A DNA stretch of 64,000 nucleotides from a candidate division Zixibacteria bacterium RBG-1 (GCA_000447245.1 AUYT01000001.1:600825-664824), one strand, 5' to 3'. Counted from the first letter of the stretch, positions 32,895-41,860 are shown. Translations and numbers: made by a program. The notes: generated from the letters alone by a model not told the origin.

Positions 32895-33920
32895 ATGCAA
32901 AAGAAAACCCAGGTTTACCTGATTTCCTTCATTATATTAGTATTGACCTTAGCCCATTACCTCACCCCTCCGGATAAACCACTACTCCACGACATTTATA
33001 GACGCTTATACTACGTTCCTATAATCTTAGCCGCCTTTACCTTCGGATTAAAAGGGGCTCTAATCTCCTCGGTTACGGTCAGTATAGTCTTTATCCCTCA
33101 TGTCTTCCACCGCTGGGGGCATATTCATTTACAGACCATGGACGCTTTGTTTGAAATTTTACTTTACAACATAGTGGCCTGGGTGAGCGGCGCCCTGGTT
33201 GAGTCTGAAAGAAAACAGAGAGCCAGATTAAAAGAAGCCCAGGAGGAGCTGATTCAAGCCAATAAATTCAAAGTTTTAGGGGAGCTGGCTTCCGGCATGG
33301 CGCATGAGATAAGAAACCCCCTGGGTTCGATACAGGGTTCTCTGGAAATATTAAAAGAAGATTATAAGGAAGGGGACAAAAAGACAGAATTCTTAAACAT
33401 CCTTTTCAAAGAGATTAAGCGGCTCAACCGGGTGGTAACTGATTTTCTATCCTATGCCCGTCCCACCCAGCCGGCTCTGGTTGACTGTGACATAAACCAG
33501 CTTATAGCCGAATCTGTTTCTATTATCAAGCCGGAAGCCGATAAAAAGCAGGTGGTTTTGAAAACTCAGTTTCATTCCCAATTTCCTCAAATCCAAGCCG
33601 ACCCCTCTCAACTTAAGCAGGCCTTTTTGAACCTTCTGCTTAATTCTTTACAGGCCCTGGAAAAACCGGGCGAAATTTCGATTACTTCAGAAACCAGCAA
33701 CGGCTGGATAAACGTGGAAATCAAAGACACCGGTCCCGGCATATCTACGGAGAATCTGCCCAAGGTTTTTACTCCATTTTTTACCACTAAAAAGGAAGGG
33801 GTTGGTTTAGGCCTGGGGATAGTGGAGAGGATTGTGCAGAATCACAAAGGCAAGATATCGGTGGAAAGTCAATCAGGTCAAGGGACGGTCTTTACCATAA
33901 AACTCCCCCAGAAAGCATGA
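32895..33920 (+). CDS. Sensor histidine kinase
   Basis: A 341-residue membrane kinase. About three hydrophobic segments occupy residues 8-100, with little periplasmic sequence, then a coiled linker (SERKQRARLKEAQEELIQAN), the HisKA box GMAHEIRNPLGS with His137, and an HATPase_c domain: N box LNLLLNSLQALE, G1 IKDTGPGIS, F/G2 KEGVGLGLGIVE. There is no PAS or HAMP domain, so the membrane part is probably the sensor. It overlaps the regulator gene by four bases (ATGA), so the two form a cognate pair. Confidence 0.93.
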   Translation: MQKKTQVYLISFIILVLTLAHYLTPPDKPLLHDIYRRLYYVPIILAAFTFGLKGALISSVTVSIVFIPHVFHRWGHIHLQTMDALFEILLYNIVAWVSGALVESERKQRARLKEAQEELIQANKFKVLGELASGMAHEIRNPLGSIQGSLEILKEDYKEGDKKTEFLNILFKEIKRLNRVVTDFLSYARPTQPALVDCDINQLIAESVSIIKPEADKKQVVLKTQFHSQFPQIQADPSQLKQAFLNLLLNSLQALEKPGEISITSETSNGWINVEIKDTGPGISTENLPKVFTPFFTTKKEGVGLGLGIVERIVQNHKGKISVESQSGQGTVFTIKLPQKA

Positions 33921-35275
33921 GAAAAAGTAAAATCTTACTCATTGACGACGATTCCTCACTTTTGCGGGTGACCGAATACGGTTTAAAAGAAAAAGGGTAT
34001 GCGGTCTTTGCCTTCCCGGAGCCAAAATCTGCTTTGGATTTTCTAAGAAAAGAAGAGGAGATAGATTTAGTCCTGTCAGATTTAGCCCTGCCGGGGATGG
34101 ATGGAATTTCAGTTCTCAAAGAGGTCAAAAAATTTGCCCCCCAGACCAGGGTCATCATCATAACCGCTTTTGCCACGGTCGAAACCGCAGTGGAAGCCAT
34201 GAAACAGGGGGCTTCGGATTATATCACCAAACCCTTCAGCCAGGAAGAGCTGGTCCTGGTAGTAAAAAAGGCACTCAAAGAGAAATTTTTAGAAGAAGAA
34301 AACCAAAAGTTGAAGTTTCAGCTACAGGAAAAATTTCGCTTTGAAAACATAGTAGGGGAATCTTCCCGGATGCGACAAGTCTTCGAACTGATTGCCAAAG
34401 TCTCTCAAACCAACTCCAACGTCTTAATTTTGGGAGAAAGCGGGACCGGCAAGGAATTGGTTGCCAAAGCCCTTCATTATAATAGCCCTTTTAAAGAGGG
34501 TCCCTTCGTAGCAGTTCAGTCTGCTGCCATTCCTAGCAATCTTTTGGAATCGGAACTATTCGGTTATGAAAAGGGAGCTTTCAGCGGGGCTTATAAAACT
34601 AAAGCAGGAATGTTTGAGTCAGCTGAGGGAGGGTCTATTTTTTTAGACGAAATAGGGGAGATGTCTTTAGAAATGCAAGCCAAGATTTTAAGAGTTATTC
34701 AGGAAAAAGAGTTTACCCCGGTGGGAGGAACCAAACCCATCAAGGTTCAGGTCCGGATCATAGCCGCCACCAATCTGGATTTGGAAAAACAGGTCAAGGA
34801 TAAAAAGTTCCGTGAAGACCTTTATTACAGGTTGAATGTCATCGCCATAAATCTCCCTTCTTTAAGAGAAAGAAGAGAAGACATTCTGCCTCTGGTTGAA
34901 TTTTTCCTCAAAAAGTATGACCACCCGGATTGCAGAATCAGTCAGGAAGTCTGGGATGCTTTTGATAAGTATTCCTGGCCCGGGAATGTCAGAGAATTAG
35001 AAAATATCATTGAAAGAGCGTTGGTTTTGAAAAACAAGAAGAATTTGACCCTGGAAGACTTGCCAGCCAAACTGACCCAAGATACAGAGCCTAGCGGAAA
35101 CGACTTTTTAAAAGAGCTTCCCGAAACCGGGGTCAAATTGGAAGAGTTGGAGAAATCCCTAATTTTGAAAGCCCTGCAAAAGAGTCAGGGTAACCAAACC
35201 CAAGCCGCCAAGCTTTTGGGTCTGACCAGAGCCACCCTCATCTACCGGATGGAAAAATTCAATCTCCATCTCTGA
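33917..35275 (+). CDS. NtrC-family sigma-54-dependent response regulator
   Basis: A 452-residue activator: receiver domain with Asp55 (LVLSDLALPGMDG) and Lys in TKPF; AAA+ domain with Walker A GESGTGKE, Walker B GGSIFLDEIGEM, the sigma-54 contact loop GAFSGA (usually GAFTGA), and the R-finger region RVIQEKEFTPVGG; and a Fis-type HTH at the end (GNQTQAAKLLGLTRATLIYR). It must work with RpoN (encoded at 8222). A dyad and a -24/-12 promoter match lie in the gap immediately downstream, suggesting a local target. Confidence 0.95.
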   Translation: MRKSKILLIDDDSSLLRVTEYGLKEKGYAVFAFPEPKSALDFLRKEEEIDLVLSDLALPGMDGISVLKEVKKFAPQTRVIIITAFATVETAVEAMKQGASDYITKPFSQEELVLVVKKALKEKFLEEENQKLKFQLQEKFRFENIVGESSRMRQVFELIAKVSQTNSNVLILGESGTGKELVAKALHYNSPFKEGPFVAVQSAAIPSNLLESELFGYEKGAFSGAYKTKAGMFESAEGGSIFLDEIGEMSLEMQAKILRVIQEKEFTPVGGTKPIKVQVRIIAATNLDLEKQVKDKKFREDLYYRLNVIAINLPSLRERREDILPLVEFFLKKYDHPDCRISQEVWDAFDKYSWPGNVRELENIIERALVLKNKKNLTLEDLPAKLTQDTEPSGNDFLKELPETGVKLEELEKSLILKALQKSQGNQTQAAKLLGLTRATLIYRMEKFNLHL

Positions 35276-35378
35276 AAGAAAAGCTTCACTTGGCCTTTAA
35301 AACCAAGAATCATCGGCTGTGAGGTATCGCTGTTGGCGTTTCATCTTCTTAGTTCATCTCTCTTCCTTTGAGAGCTGC

Positions 35379-35400
35379 TGCAAATGTGAAGGAATTTGCA
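35379..35400. promoter_or_regulatory. Dyad TGCAAAT-N8-ATTTGCA, possible activator site
   Basis: Perfect seven-base inverted arms, centred about 147 bases upstream of the -24 element at 35536. Spacing and form (TGC...GCA) resemble enhancer sites of NtrC-type activators. Confidence 0.5.
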
Positions 35401-35501
35401 TAATTCTACAACATTTAACAGCCTTTTAACTTGTCCGTAATAATCTAATAACTCAGATATATTACTCTTTAAGTGCTCATAATTAAGAAGGCTTAACAGA
35501 A

Positions 35502-35597
35502 TGATAAAAATTGACCCAGTCCAAACTCAACTTGCTGGCACTGATTTTGCTAAAAAAGACCTCAAAACCTCGGCACAGATTAAGTGCAGGTAGAGAG
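35502..35597 (+). CDS. Possible 31-residue peptide
   Basis: ATG 35502 follows AAGAAGG by about nine bases and reads MIKIDPVQTQLAGTDFAKKD then LKTSAQIKCR and a stop. It is too short to judge. It overlaps the sigma-54-like motif, so either the peptide or the promoter (or both) may be chance. It could also be the remnant of a longer gene's N terminus. Confidence 0.25.
35536..35551 (+). promoter_or_regulatory. Sigma-54-type promoter match (-24/-12)
   Basis: TGGCAC-TGATT-TTGCT matches the consensus TGGCAC-N5-TTGCW at all ten fixed positions with exact spacing. Transcription would start near 35562 and run into the gene at 35867. By base-count estimate a ten-base match is expected about 0.1 times by chance in both strands of the window. 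Confidence 0.5.
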
Positions 35598-35612
35598 CGG
35601 AGTTGGGTTAAA

Positions 35613-35636
35613 AAAAATGAATTTTTTTTCATTTTT
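35613..35636. terminator. AT-rich hairpin, possible terminator
   Basis: AAAAATGAA-TTTTTT-TTCATTTTT, nine-base arms, immediately before the promoter at 35640. The stem is AT-only apart from one G-C pair, so termination would be weak. Confidence 0.35.
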
Positions 35637-35639
35637 CAC

Positions 35640-35668
35640 TTGACAAACTAAGGCAGGGTATATATATT
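35640..35668 (+). promoter_or_regulatory. Sigma-70-type promoter upstream of the cohesin/dockerin gene
   Basis: TTGACA (35640-35645), spacer 17, TATATT (35663-35668), followed by ATAGGCGG. Leader about 190 bases. Confidence 0.65.
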
Positions 35669-35866
35669 ATAGGCGGAGATTGGGTAATAACTTCAATAAC
35701 TCAGACCTGGTCTGCTATTTAGATAGTCTTAGGTTTTTTGATTTACCGCCGAGGGGGAATTAAAAAACAGGAGTTAAAGTACAATTAAAAGGAGTCATCT
35801 GCACCAAACTTGTTAGAGTTTTATTTTTTTAACTAATAAGAAGCAACTGTAATTGAGGGGAAGGAG

Positions 35867-36622
35867 ATGACTCTGAAAAGATTTATTGTAGTTTTTCAAA
35901 TCCTTATATCGATTATGTGGAGTAGAAGCAGTTGGAGCGAGGAACAAGCAAATCCTTCGGTGGCTGTAGCGGGAACAGCTACACAATATAAGACCGTCAA
36001 CTTCAAGGTTCCGGTTTATTTAAACAATCCCAACGACCAAGTAGGAGGATTTGAGATGACGTTCATTTTGGATAACCCAGTGGTGGTAGATTTTACCGGA
36101 GCCGTAGATACTGTGGGGACTTTGATAAATAAATTTGATTATTTAGATATAACTGTTGATACAGAAGGAGGAAATTACATAACGGTGGTAGGTATTGCTG
36201 ATCAAGATTCTACTCCTCCATCAGGTGTGATAGGTCCTGGAAACGGGCTTTTATACAATTTATTGGTTAACATAACTTCTGACTGCTTTGTGAGAGCTGA
36301 CACGACTTTGACAACTATACAAGTAGATAAAATTCATTCTCGTTTGTCAAAATCGAATGGGCAGTTAATTGACTCAGTGGAATTTTTCGACGGGTCAGTA
36401 TACGTTCCCGGACTTTGTGTTTATGGAGACGCCAATGCCAATGGAACAGTAAACCTATCGGATATCATTTATCTGGTTAATTATGTCTTTAAAGGAAGTA
36501 TTCCTCCCTGTCCGGAGAAAGCCGGAGATGCCAATAAAAATAATATGGTTAATTTAGCGGATATAATTTTTTTGGTGAATCACGTTTTCAAAGGCGGGCC
36601 AGCACCATGTCCGACAGGATAA
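35867..36622 (+). CDS. Secreted protein with a cohesin-like domain and a dockerin
   Basis: 251 residues. An N-terminal signal region (RFIVVFQILISIMWSRSSWS) is followed by a cohesin-like beta domain (about 28-175: VNFKVPVYLNNPNDQVGGFE, FDYLDITV, GLLYNLLVNITSDC) and a type I dockerin with GDANANGTVNLSDIIYLVNY and GDANKNNMVNLADIIFLVNH. Having both partner folds in one chain suggests self-assembly or intramolecular docking. SD GGGGAAGGAG. It is the first gene after the two-component pair. Confidence 0.85.
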   Translation: MTLKRFIVVFQILISIMWSRSSWSEEQANPSVAVAGTATQYKTVNFKVPVYLNNPNDQVGGFEMTFILDNPVVVDFTGAVDTVGTLINKFDYLDITVDTEGGNYITVVGIADQDSTPPSGVIGPGNGLLYNLLVNITSDCFVRADTTLTTIQVDKIHSRLSKSNGQLIDSVEFFDGSVYVPGLCVYGDANANGTVNLSDIIYLVNYVFKGSIPPCPEKAGDANKNNMVNLADIIFLVNHVFKGGPAPCPTG

Positions 36623-36857
36623 GAAAATTAGTAAAAAATGAAAATTAGTTTCCTAACCTTTAACCTTTAAACCGGATTTGAGAGGAGGTGGAGTAAAGAA
36701 GGGGCAAAAGAGAGACCAAAAGGTGATAAACAGTGAGTAAGGAGGTGAATAACTTAACCTTTAAGTTATAGAGGGGGAGAGTAAAGAAGTGGTCGCCATA
36801 GGCGACCAAAAATAAGAAGCAAGAGTTAAATAACCTTTAACTTGAAGGAGCAAGACG
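36623..36857. other. Long leader with extended SD-like sequences and hairpins
   Basis: 235 bases with no ORF. It contains AGGAGGTG (36683-36690), TAAGGAGGTGA (36738-36748, an 11-base complement of the 16S 3' end, not near a start codon), a perfect hairpin ATAACTTAA-CCT-TTAAGTTAT (36749-36769), the hairpin TGGTCGCC-ATA-GGCGACCA (36790-36808), and repeated AACCTTTAA units. The working SD (GAAGGAG) is just before 36858. Confidence 0.6.
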
Positions 36858-39224
36858 ATGAGACGTAACTTGATTTTATTATTAGCAATGTGTAGCTTGG
36901 TTTTTCTATGGTCTGCACTGGGATGGGGTCAATGTGTGCAGGATACCGGTGACCATGGTCTTATAGACGATGTATTCATAGACTGCACCCCCCCGGATCA
37001 GTTTGCATCAGATTCTGCAGTAGTGAGCTTCGATCTGATGTTCACCACTGATAATGCTCTGGCCAATGAGAAAATCGTGGGTTGGAACGCCGCACTATTA
37101 ATCAGTGCGAACTGTTCCGCCAGAGTGGTTATCGATGACACACCAGGCGGAGCAGTATTCGGTGGAACCGCCTCGGGCAGCCCCAATGATTGGGAAGCTC
37201 GATTCAACAGTTCCATTCCTCCGAGCGGGATTGCCCCGGCTACGGTAATCTATGGAGCAATCCTAGATCTACTGCCACCGGTCAATGCCGGCCCATCTCT
37301 GGGTGCGGGAACTCACATTTTATGTCATGTGGTGGTGGTGGTCTATGACACATGCTGTATTACCATTGATACTACTTCTACCCAGACGGTACAATTGAGC
37401 GTTGTCAGAAACGACGCAGTGGGATACCTGCCCTGCTGGAAGGGACCTTATGAATGCTGTGTTACCCCTTGTGCAGGCGAAGCAGCACCAGTTTGTAATG
37501 CACCGGCTACTGACGCCGGACTGGCTGGCGGAGTTATTGACTTCCCAGTGACCGCTACCGATGCAGACGTAAACTGCTGTTACACTTTTACCAGCTGTTC
37601 TTTTGATATCCTGGAGAATCCTCCCAGCGAAGGAGCAGCTTCTTTGCTCGGAACCTGCGGAGCCAATACAGCTTCCTTGACCTTTAGCTGGCCTACTTCC
37701 AATCTTGATCCGGAAGGGGTTTACACCATAGTGTTTACCTTCACCACCGATTGTGATGAGGTGGTTGCGTGTACTACCAAGGTAACCTTACAGGCCAAAT
37801 GTCTGTTTGCCAGAATCGGAAATGATGCAATTGGTAGTCCAGGCGGAAAAGTTCAGGTGCCGATTACAATTGAAGCCACTGGTACTAGCGTAGGTGGTTT
37901 CACCTTCTGTATCGAGTACGACCCGGTATTGTTGACCTTCGTCTCTTTAGAGAGAGGTCTTTTCTTTGATGAGCCAGGTCCGTTTGCCGGTGCCTACAAG
38001 TGGCATTATTTGGTATGGAGAAACAACCCCTCTACCGTGATACACAAATTCAAACTCTGTGTAGTCGGTATCGGAAAACTGTACTATTATGAGGGGAAAT
38101 GTCTGCCTCAAGGCGACTCTGGAAAGTTAATGCTGACCTTCAGACTATCCAACAACGAGCTGTACCGCTGCTTCAGAGCTCCCATAATTTGGGAAAGACT
38201 GGATCCTGAATGTATAGTGAATGCGTTCAGTGACTGCAGCGGTAACGTGGTCAATGTGCCTGATGACCCAGCATTTTTCGATCCCCAATTGTGTCCCGGT
38301 CAATATCCCAAAGCCGAAGTTGTACCTTGTGCTCGTCTGGTGGACGGCGGTATTGTCTTCAAATGTGACATTGACCCGCTGGTCAGAGGAGATATCAACG
38401 TCAACGGATTCCCCTATGAAATCGGAGACGCGGTATTATTCGCTAACTACTTCCTCTCCGGCGTCGGGGTATTCAGCGCTGACGCAGAAACCAGGGAAAG
38501 ACAGATTAACGCCACCGACATCAATGCCGATGGATTGACCTTGAGCGTGGCTGACCTGGTGTATTTGCTCAGAATTCTAGCCGGCGACCAAGCACCTTTG
38601 GGCGGAGCTAAGCTAACTCCGTTAGCTAACACCGTGGACGTTACTCACAAAGGAAACTTGATTTACAGTGAGAGCCGAGTGGACTTGGGAGCAGCCTGGT
38701 TTGTGTTCAAAGGAGAAGCCACCAGTGTTGTGCCAATGATCACCGGAGTAGAGGTGAAATCGAATGTCTCCAATGGTGAGACCAAAGTATTGGTTTACGG
38801 TATGCACAAAGGAGACAAGATCTCGGCTGGGACTTCAAATCTCTTCAAGATTCACGGAGAGGTTGAACTGACCAAAGTCGAAGCGGCTGAATACTACAGC
38901 GCGGCAGTGAATGTAAACATTCACAATACTTCTATCGCAGCTATGCCCAAGACTTTCGGCTTGTCCCAGAACTACCCCAACCCATTCAATGCTTCCACCA
39001 CCATCAGATTCGCTTTACCGATGAACAGCGATGTCTCGTTGAAGATTTACAACGTGGCTGGTCAGTTGGTGAAGGAATACAAGCAGCAGATGAATGCTGG
39101 TTACAGAAGCATTACCTGGGATGGATCCAACGCTAAAGGCGAAATTGTGGCTAGCGGAGTGTATTTCTACAAACTCCAGGCCGCAGATTTTACCAAGACG
39201 TTAAAGATGACCTTACTGAAGTAA
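36858..39224 (+). CDS. Large surface protein: paralogue domain, cohesin-like domain, dockerin, C-terminal sorting domain
   Basis: 788 residues. Signal peptide to about GWGQ; residues ~25-200 are the same Cys-containing domain as in the three tandem dockerin proteins (DDVFIDCTPPDQFASDSAVV, GSPNDWEARFNSSIPPSG); ~205-310 an Ig/cadherin-like domain; ~312-490 a cohesin-like domain (GSPGGKVQVPITIEATGT, SVGGFTFCIEYDP); ~510-580 a dockerin-like pair (GDINVNGFPYEIGDAVLFAN, TDINADGLTLSVADLVYLLR); and ~700-788 the type-IX-like sorting/FlgD-like domain (LSQNYPNPFNASTTIRFALP, VASGVYFYKL, KMTLLK). Likely exported and fixed on the cell surface. Confidence 0.88.
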   Translation: MRRNLILLLAMCSLVFLWSALGWGQCVQDTGDHGLIDDVFIDCTPPDQFASDSAVVSFDLMFTTDNALANEKIVGWNAALLISANCSARVVIDDTPGGAVFGGTASGSPNDWEARFNSSIPPSGIAPATVIYGAILDLLPPVNAGPSLGAGTHILCHVVVVVYDTCCITIDTTSTQTVQLSVVRNDAVGYLPCWKGPYECCVTPCAGEAAPVCNAPATDAGLAGGVIDFPVTATDADVNCCYTFTSCSFDILENPPSEGAASLLGTCGANTASLTFSWPTSNLDPEGVYTIVFTFTTDCDEVVACTTKVTLQAKCLFARIGNDAIGSPGGKVQVPITIEATGTSVGGFTFCIEYDPVLLTFVSLERGLFFDEPGPFAGAYKWHYLVWRNNPSTVIHKFKLCVVGIGKLYYYEGKCLPQGDSGKLMLTFRLSNNELYRCFRAPIIWERLDPECIVNAFSDCSGNVVNVPDDPAFFDPQLCPGQYPKAEVVPCARLVDGGIVFKCDIDPLVRGDINVNGFPYEIGDAVLFANYFLSGVGVFSADAETRERQINATDINADGLTLSVADLVYLLRILAGDQAPLGGAKLTPLANTVDVTHKGNLIYSESRVDLGAAWFVFKGEATSVVPMITGVEVKSNVSNGETKVLVYGMHKGDKISAGTSNLFKIHGEVELTKVEAAEYYSAAVNVNIHNTSIAAMPKTFGLSQNYPNPFNASTTIRFALPMNSDVSLKIYNVAGQLVKEYKQQMNAGYRSITWDGSNAKGEIVASGVYFYKLQAADFTKTLKMTLLK

Positions 39225-39244
39225 TTAATTCGGCAAGGCAACTT

Positions 39245-39284
39245 TAAGCTTAGGAGTCCGCCTTTGGCGGACTCCTAAAGCTTA
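39245..39284. repeat. Long palindrome after the surface gene
   Basis: TAGGAGTCCGCC-TTT-GGCGGACTCCTA (12-base arms, 39251-39277), extended by TAAGCT/AAGCTTA flanks with one bulge. It is followed by A's, not T's, so it is not a standard terminator on the plus strand, though it could block 3' exonucleases. Confidence 0.65.
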
Positions 39285-39294
39285 AAAAAACTAG

Positions 39295-39303
39295 GGAGGT
39301 GAT
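39295..39303 (+). promoter_or_regulatory. SD-like GGAGGTGAT far from any start
   Basis: A nine-base complement of the 16S 3' end, 128 bases before the next gene start (39431). See the similar sites at 36738 and 62311. Confidence 0.5.
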
Positions 39304-39430
39304 GGGCAGGATTAAGCTCTTATTTTAAAAAAGAAGCTTAATCAGACAGCAAAGTGAGAGAGAAATTCAGGTTCTAAAATAAAGAACTGATTTGTGAGCA
39401 ATTTAGGACTTGAATAAAAAAAGAGAAAAG

Positions 39431-41860
39431 ATGAGAAGATGTCAGTTCGTGTATATCCTTTCCAATTTATTGCTTCTTTTTATTTTTTTATATATTCCCA
39501 GTCCAGCCCAAGACCCCGGGACACCAGATACAGTCAGGGTCTCCAAAACCCAAGCTTCAGCAGGGAGTAAGATTGTGGTTACCGTGACCGCTTTCAATGA
39601 TGAACAGGTTGCAGGACTTTTAGTCCCTTTGAGTTTTTCGGGAACTGCCCTAATCCCTGATTCAGTCTCCTACTTGGGAACCAGATTAGACAATGCCTCC
39701 TTAAAGCCGGTTAGCATCGATATCGCGGCCCAAAGGGTACTCTTCGGAGCCATTTATTTCGGCACTCCCTTACAGCCCGGTGAAGGGGTAATTGGGAAGA
39801 TTTTTTTCACTGTCACGGATACGGCCTTACCCCAAATTATTACCATAGATACCTACGTAACTGAGCTTAATTATCTTGCCTTTGTAGACACCAATAGCGC
39901 CAATCCCCAAGAGTTTATCCCGGTTTTCAAAACCGGAGAAATAACCATCACCGAAGAAAATCTCCCTCCGAAGTTTGAGCCGATAGGGAATAGCACAGTT
40001 TACGAGGGCGAGAGCTTAAAGGTCAATCTCAAAGCCTTTGATCCTACCGGAGACGTACTGAAAATATTTGTTTTAAATCCACCCCCGGGCTCTAAGATTA
40101 TAGATAGTGGAGATGGGACAGCCCAGTTTAGCTGGGTGCCGGATTTTACCGGTTTATTCTCTTCCCAGGGAAGCCCTTTTAAAGTTACCTTGGTAGTTTC
40201 AGACGGAGTCAATCTAAGCAAAAAAGAGATTTTAATCTATGTCATAAATAAAAATGCGCTACCTATTATAATATTACCCCAGCCACAGACCACCTTAGCC
40301 GGAGTTCCGGTCAACTTCCAGGTCTCGGCTTTAGATCCGGATAAAGAAGAAGTAATTTTAAATGCCTTAAATCTGCCCGTCGGTGCCACCTTCGACAACC
40401 AAAATCCCGGAACTTTTAACTGGACTCCCCAGCTTTCAGACACCGGCTTTTTTACGGTCACATTTGTGGCTACAGATCCTCAGGGGGGAACCAGCCAAAA
40501 AGATTTTAACATAACGGTTTTGTCCTCCGGAGAGTTTGTTTTAAGTGTAGCCGAGATCAACGGTTACCCCGGAGATGTGGTGACTGTGCCTCTGCAATTG
40601 ATGAACCTGGATTCCATCGGCGGATTTGATTTTTTGCTGCATTTTGATAACACGGCCCTGAATTTATTAAATGTTACCCGCAGCGGCACCCGCACTTCCA
40701 ACTGGGAATCTTTCACCTTCCAAGAAAATTATCAAAATATTTCAGGAGATTTAAAAGTATTTGGTTTAGCAGATATTCCCACTCTTCCTTTGACTCCTCC
40801 CTTATCCCCCGGGCAGGGACCGCTGGTAAACTTAATATTTCAAATTAACTCCGACCCCGGGTTTGCCGGTTTTAGCATACCCGTGAATTTCAAGTTCAAT
40901 GATTCCACCGACAACACTTTATCTGACCAGGCCGGAAATTTGATTTACCAGTCCGATATTGCCTATCGCAACGGCTCGGTCAACATCTTGATAACCAACC
41001 TTCTGTTAGGAGATATAAATTTAAACGGGATTCCTTTCGAAATCGGAGATGCGGTCCGCTTCGCCAACTTCATCAGTGATCCGGCTCGTTATCCCTTCAA
41101 CAGCCAACAGTACGCCAACTCGGATGTCAACCAGGACGGTATTCCAGCCACCATTGCCGATTTGGTATACTTAATCAGGATAATTGTGGAAGGACCAAGC
41201 TTGGCTGGTAAAATTTCTTCTGTAACAGGCGAAGTAGATCTCAAGGTCCAAAAACAAGAAAATAGCTTCGGTTTTTACACAAACTCCGCAGGCAACTTAG
41301 GGGGAGGTTTATTTGTTTTCGAGCACCAACCACATGCAAATGTGACCGTTAATTTTTCCGAGGCCCTGGCTGATATGGATAAACTATATAAAGATGAAGA
41401 TGGAGCTTTGAGAATTTTAATTTACAGTCAAAAAGGCAGGTCAATTTCTGTGGGAGAAAACCCTTTATTTACGGTTTACACGGAATCGGAAAACTTAAAT
41501 ATTAAGCAGGTGGAGTTCTCCAATGATTTAGGGAATCTTCTAAAAGTTAGAACCAATAAAGTTAGGCCGGCGCAAATTCCGGAAAAATTCAGCCTCGGAC
41601 AAAATTATCCTAACCCCTTCAATTTAGAAACCAAAATCTCTTTTAGCTTAACAGAAGAGGCAGAAGTTAGTTTAAAGATATACAACATAAAAGGACAGTT
41701 AGTCAAAACTTTGCTGCATGAGAGAAAACAAATCGGCAACTATACGGTCAGTTGGAATGGAACCAATCAAAGCGGGGAGACGGTTGCCAGCGGTCTGTAT
41801 TTATATCGCTTGAGTGTGGAAGACAAAAGTTTCACCAAAAAAATGAGTTTGCTCAAATAA
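39431..41860 (+). CDS. Large surface protein with cadherin-like, cohesin-like, dockerin and sorting domains
   Basis: 809 residues from ATG 39431 (AAGAGAAAAG upstream; the longer TTG frame is not supported). Signal peptide to about SPAQ. Domains: Big/cohesin-like (~15-175, VVTVTAFNDEQVAGLLVPLS), two Ig/cadherin-like repeats (~180-365, PPKFEPIGNSTVYEGESLKV, LPIIILPQPQTTLAGVPVNF), a cohesin-like domain (~370-525, GYPGDVVTVPLQLMNLDSIG), a dockerin-like pair (~528-600, GDINLNGIPFEIGDAVRFAN, SDVNQDGIPATIADLVYLIR), and the sorting domain (~720-809, LGQNYPNPFNLETKISFSLT, ending KKMSLLK). First gene of a tight three-gene operon. Confidence 0.88.
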   Translation: MRRCQFVYILSNLLLLFIFLYIPSPAQDPGTPDTVRVSKTQASAGSKIVVTVTAFNDEQVAGLLVPLSFSGTALIPDSVSYLGTRLDNASLKPVSIDIAAQRVLFGAIYFGTPLQPGEGVIGKIFFTVTDTALPQIITIDTYVTELNYLAFVDTNSANPQEFIPVFKTGEITITEENLPPKFEPIGNSTVYEGESLKVNLKAFDPTGDVLKIFVLNPPPGSKIIDSGDGTAQFSWVPDFTGLFSSQGSPFKVTLVVSDGVNLSKKEILIYVINKNALPIIILPQPQTTLAGVPVNFQVSALDPDKEEVILNALNLPVGATFDNQNPGTFNWTPQLSDTGFFTVTFVATDPQGGTSQKDFNITVLSSGEFVLSVAEINGYPGDVVTVPLQLMNLDSIGGFDFLLHFDNTALNLLNVTRSGTRTSNWESFTFQENYQNISGDLKVFGLADIPTLPLTPPLSPGQGPLVNLIFQINSDPGFAGFSIPVNFKFNDSTDNTLSDQAGNLIYQSDIAYRNGSVNILITNLLLGDINLNGIPFEIGDAVRFANFISDPARYPFNSQQYANSDVNQDGIPATIADLVYLIRIIVEGPSLAGKISSVTGEVDLKVQKQENSFGFYTNSAGNLGGGLFVFEHQPHANVTVNFSEALADMDKLYKDEDGALRILIYSQKGRSISVGENPLFTVYTESENLNIKQVEFSNDLGNLLKVRTNKVRPAQIPEKFSLGQNYPNPFNLETKISFSLTEEAEVSLKIYNIKGQLVKTLLHERKQIGNYTVSWNGTNQSGETVASGLYLYRLSVEDKSFTKKMSLLK

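Larger units (their letters stand above)
35276..35866. other. Regulatory gap between the NtrC-type regulator and the surface genes
   Basis: 591 bases holding, in order, a 22-bp dyad (35379), a short ORF (35502-35597), a sigma-54-like promoter inside that ORF (35536), an AT hairpin (35613-35636), a sigma-70-like promoter (35640-35668) and a roughly 190-base leader before ATG 35867. Nothing else recognisable. Confidence 0.6.

Noticed and set aside
39245-39284. Rho-independent terminator after the 788-residue protein gene
   Set aside because: The stem is strong, but A's follow it rather than T's on the coding strand; kept only as a palindrome.
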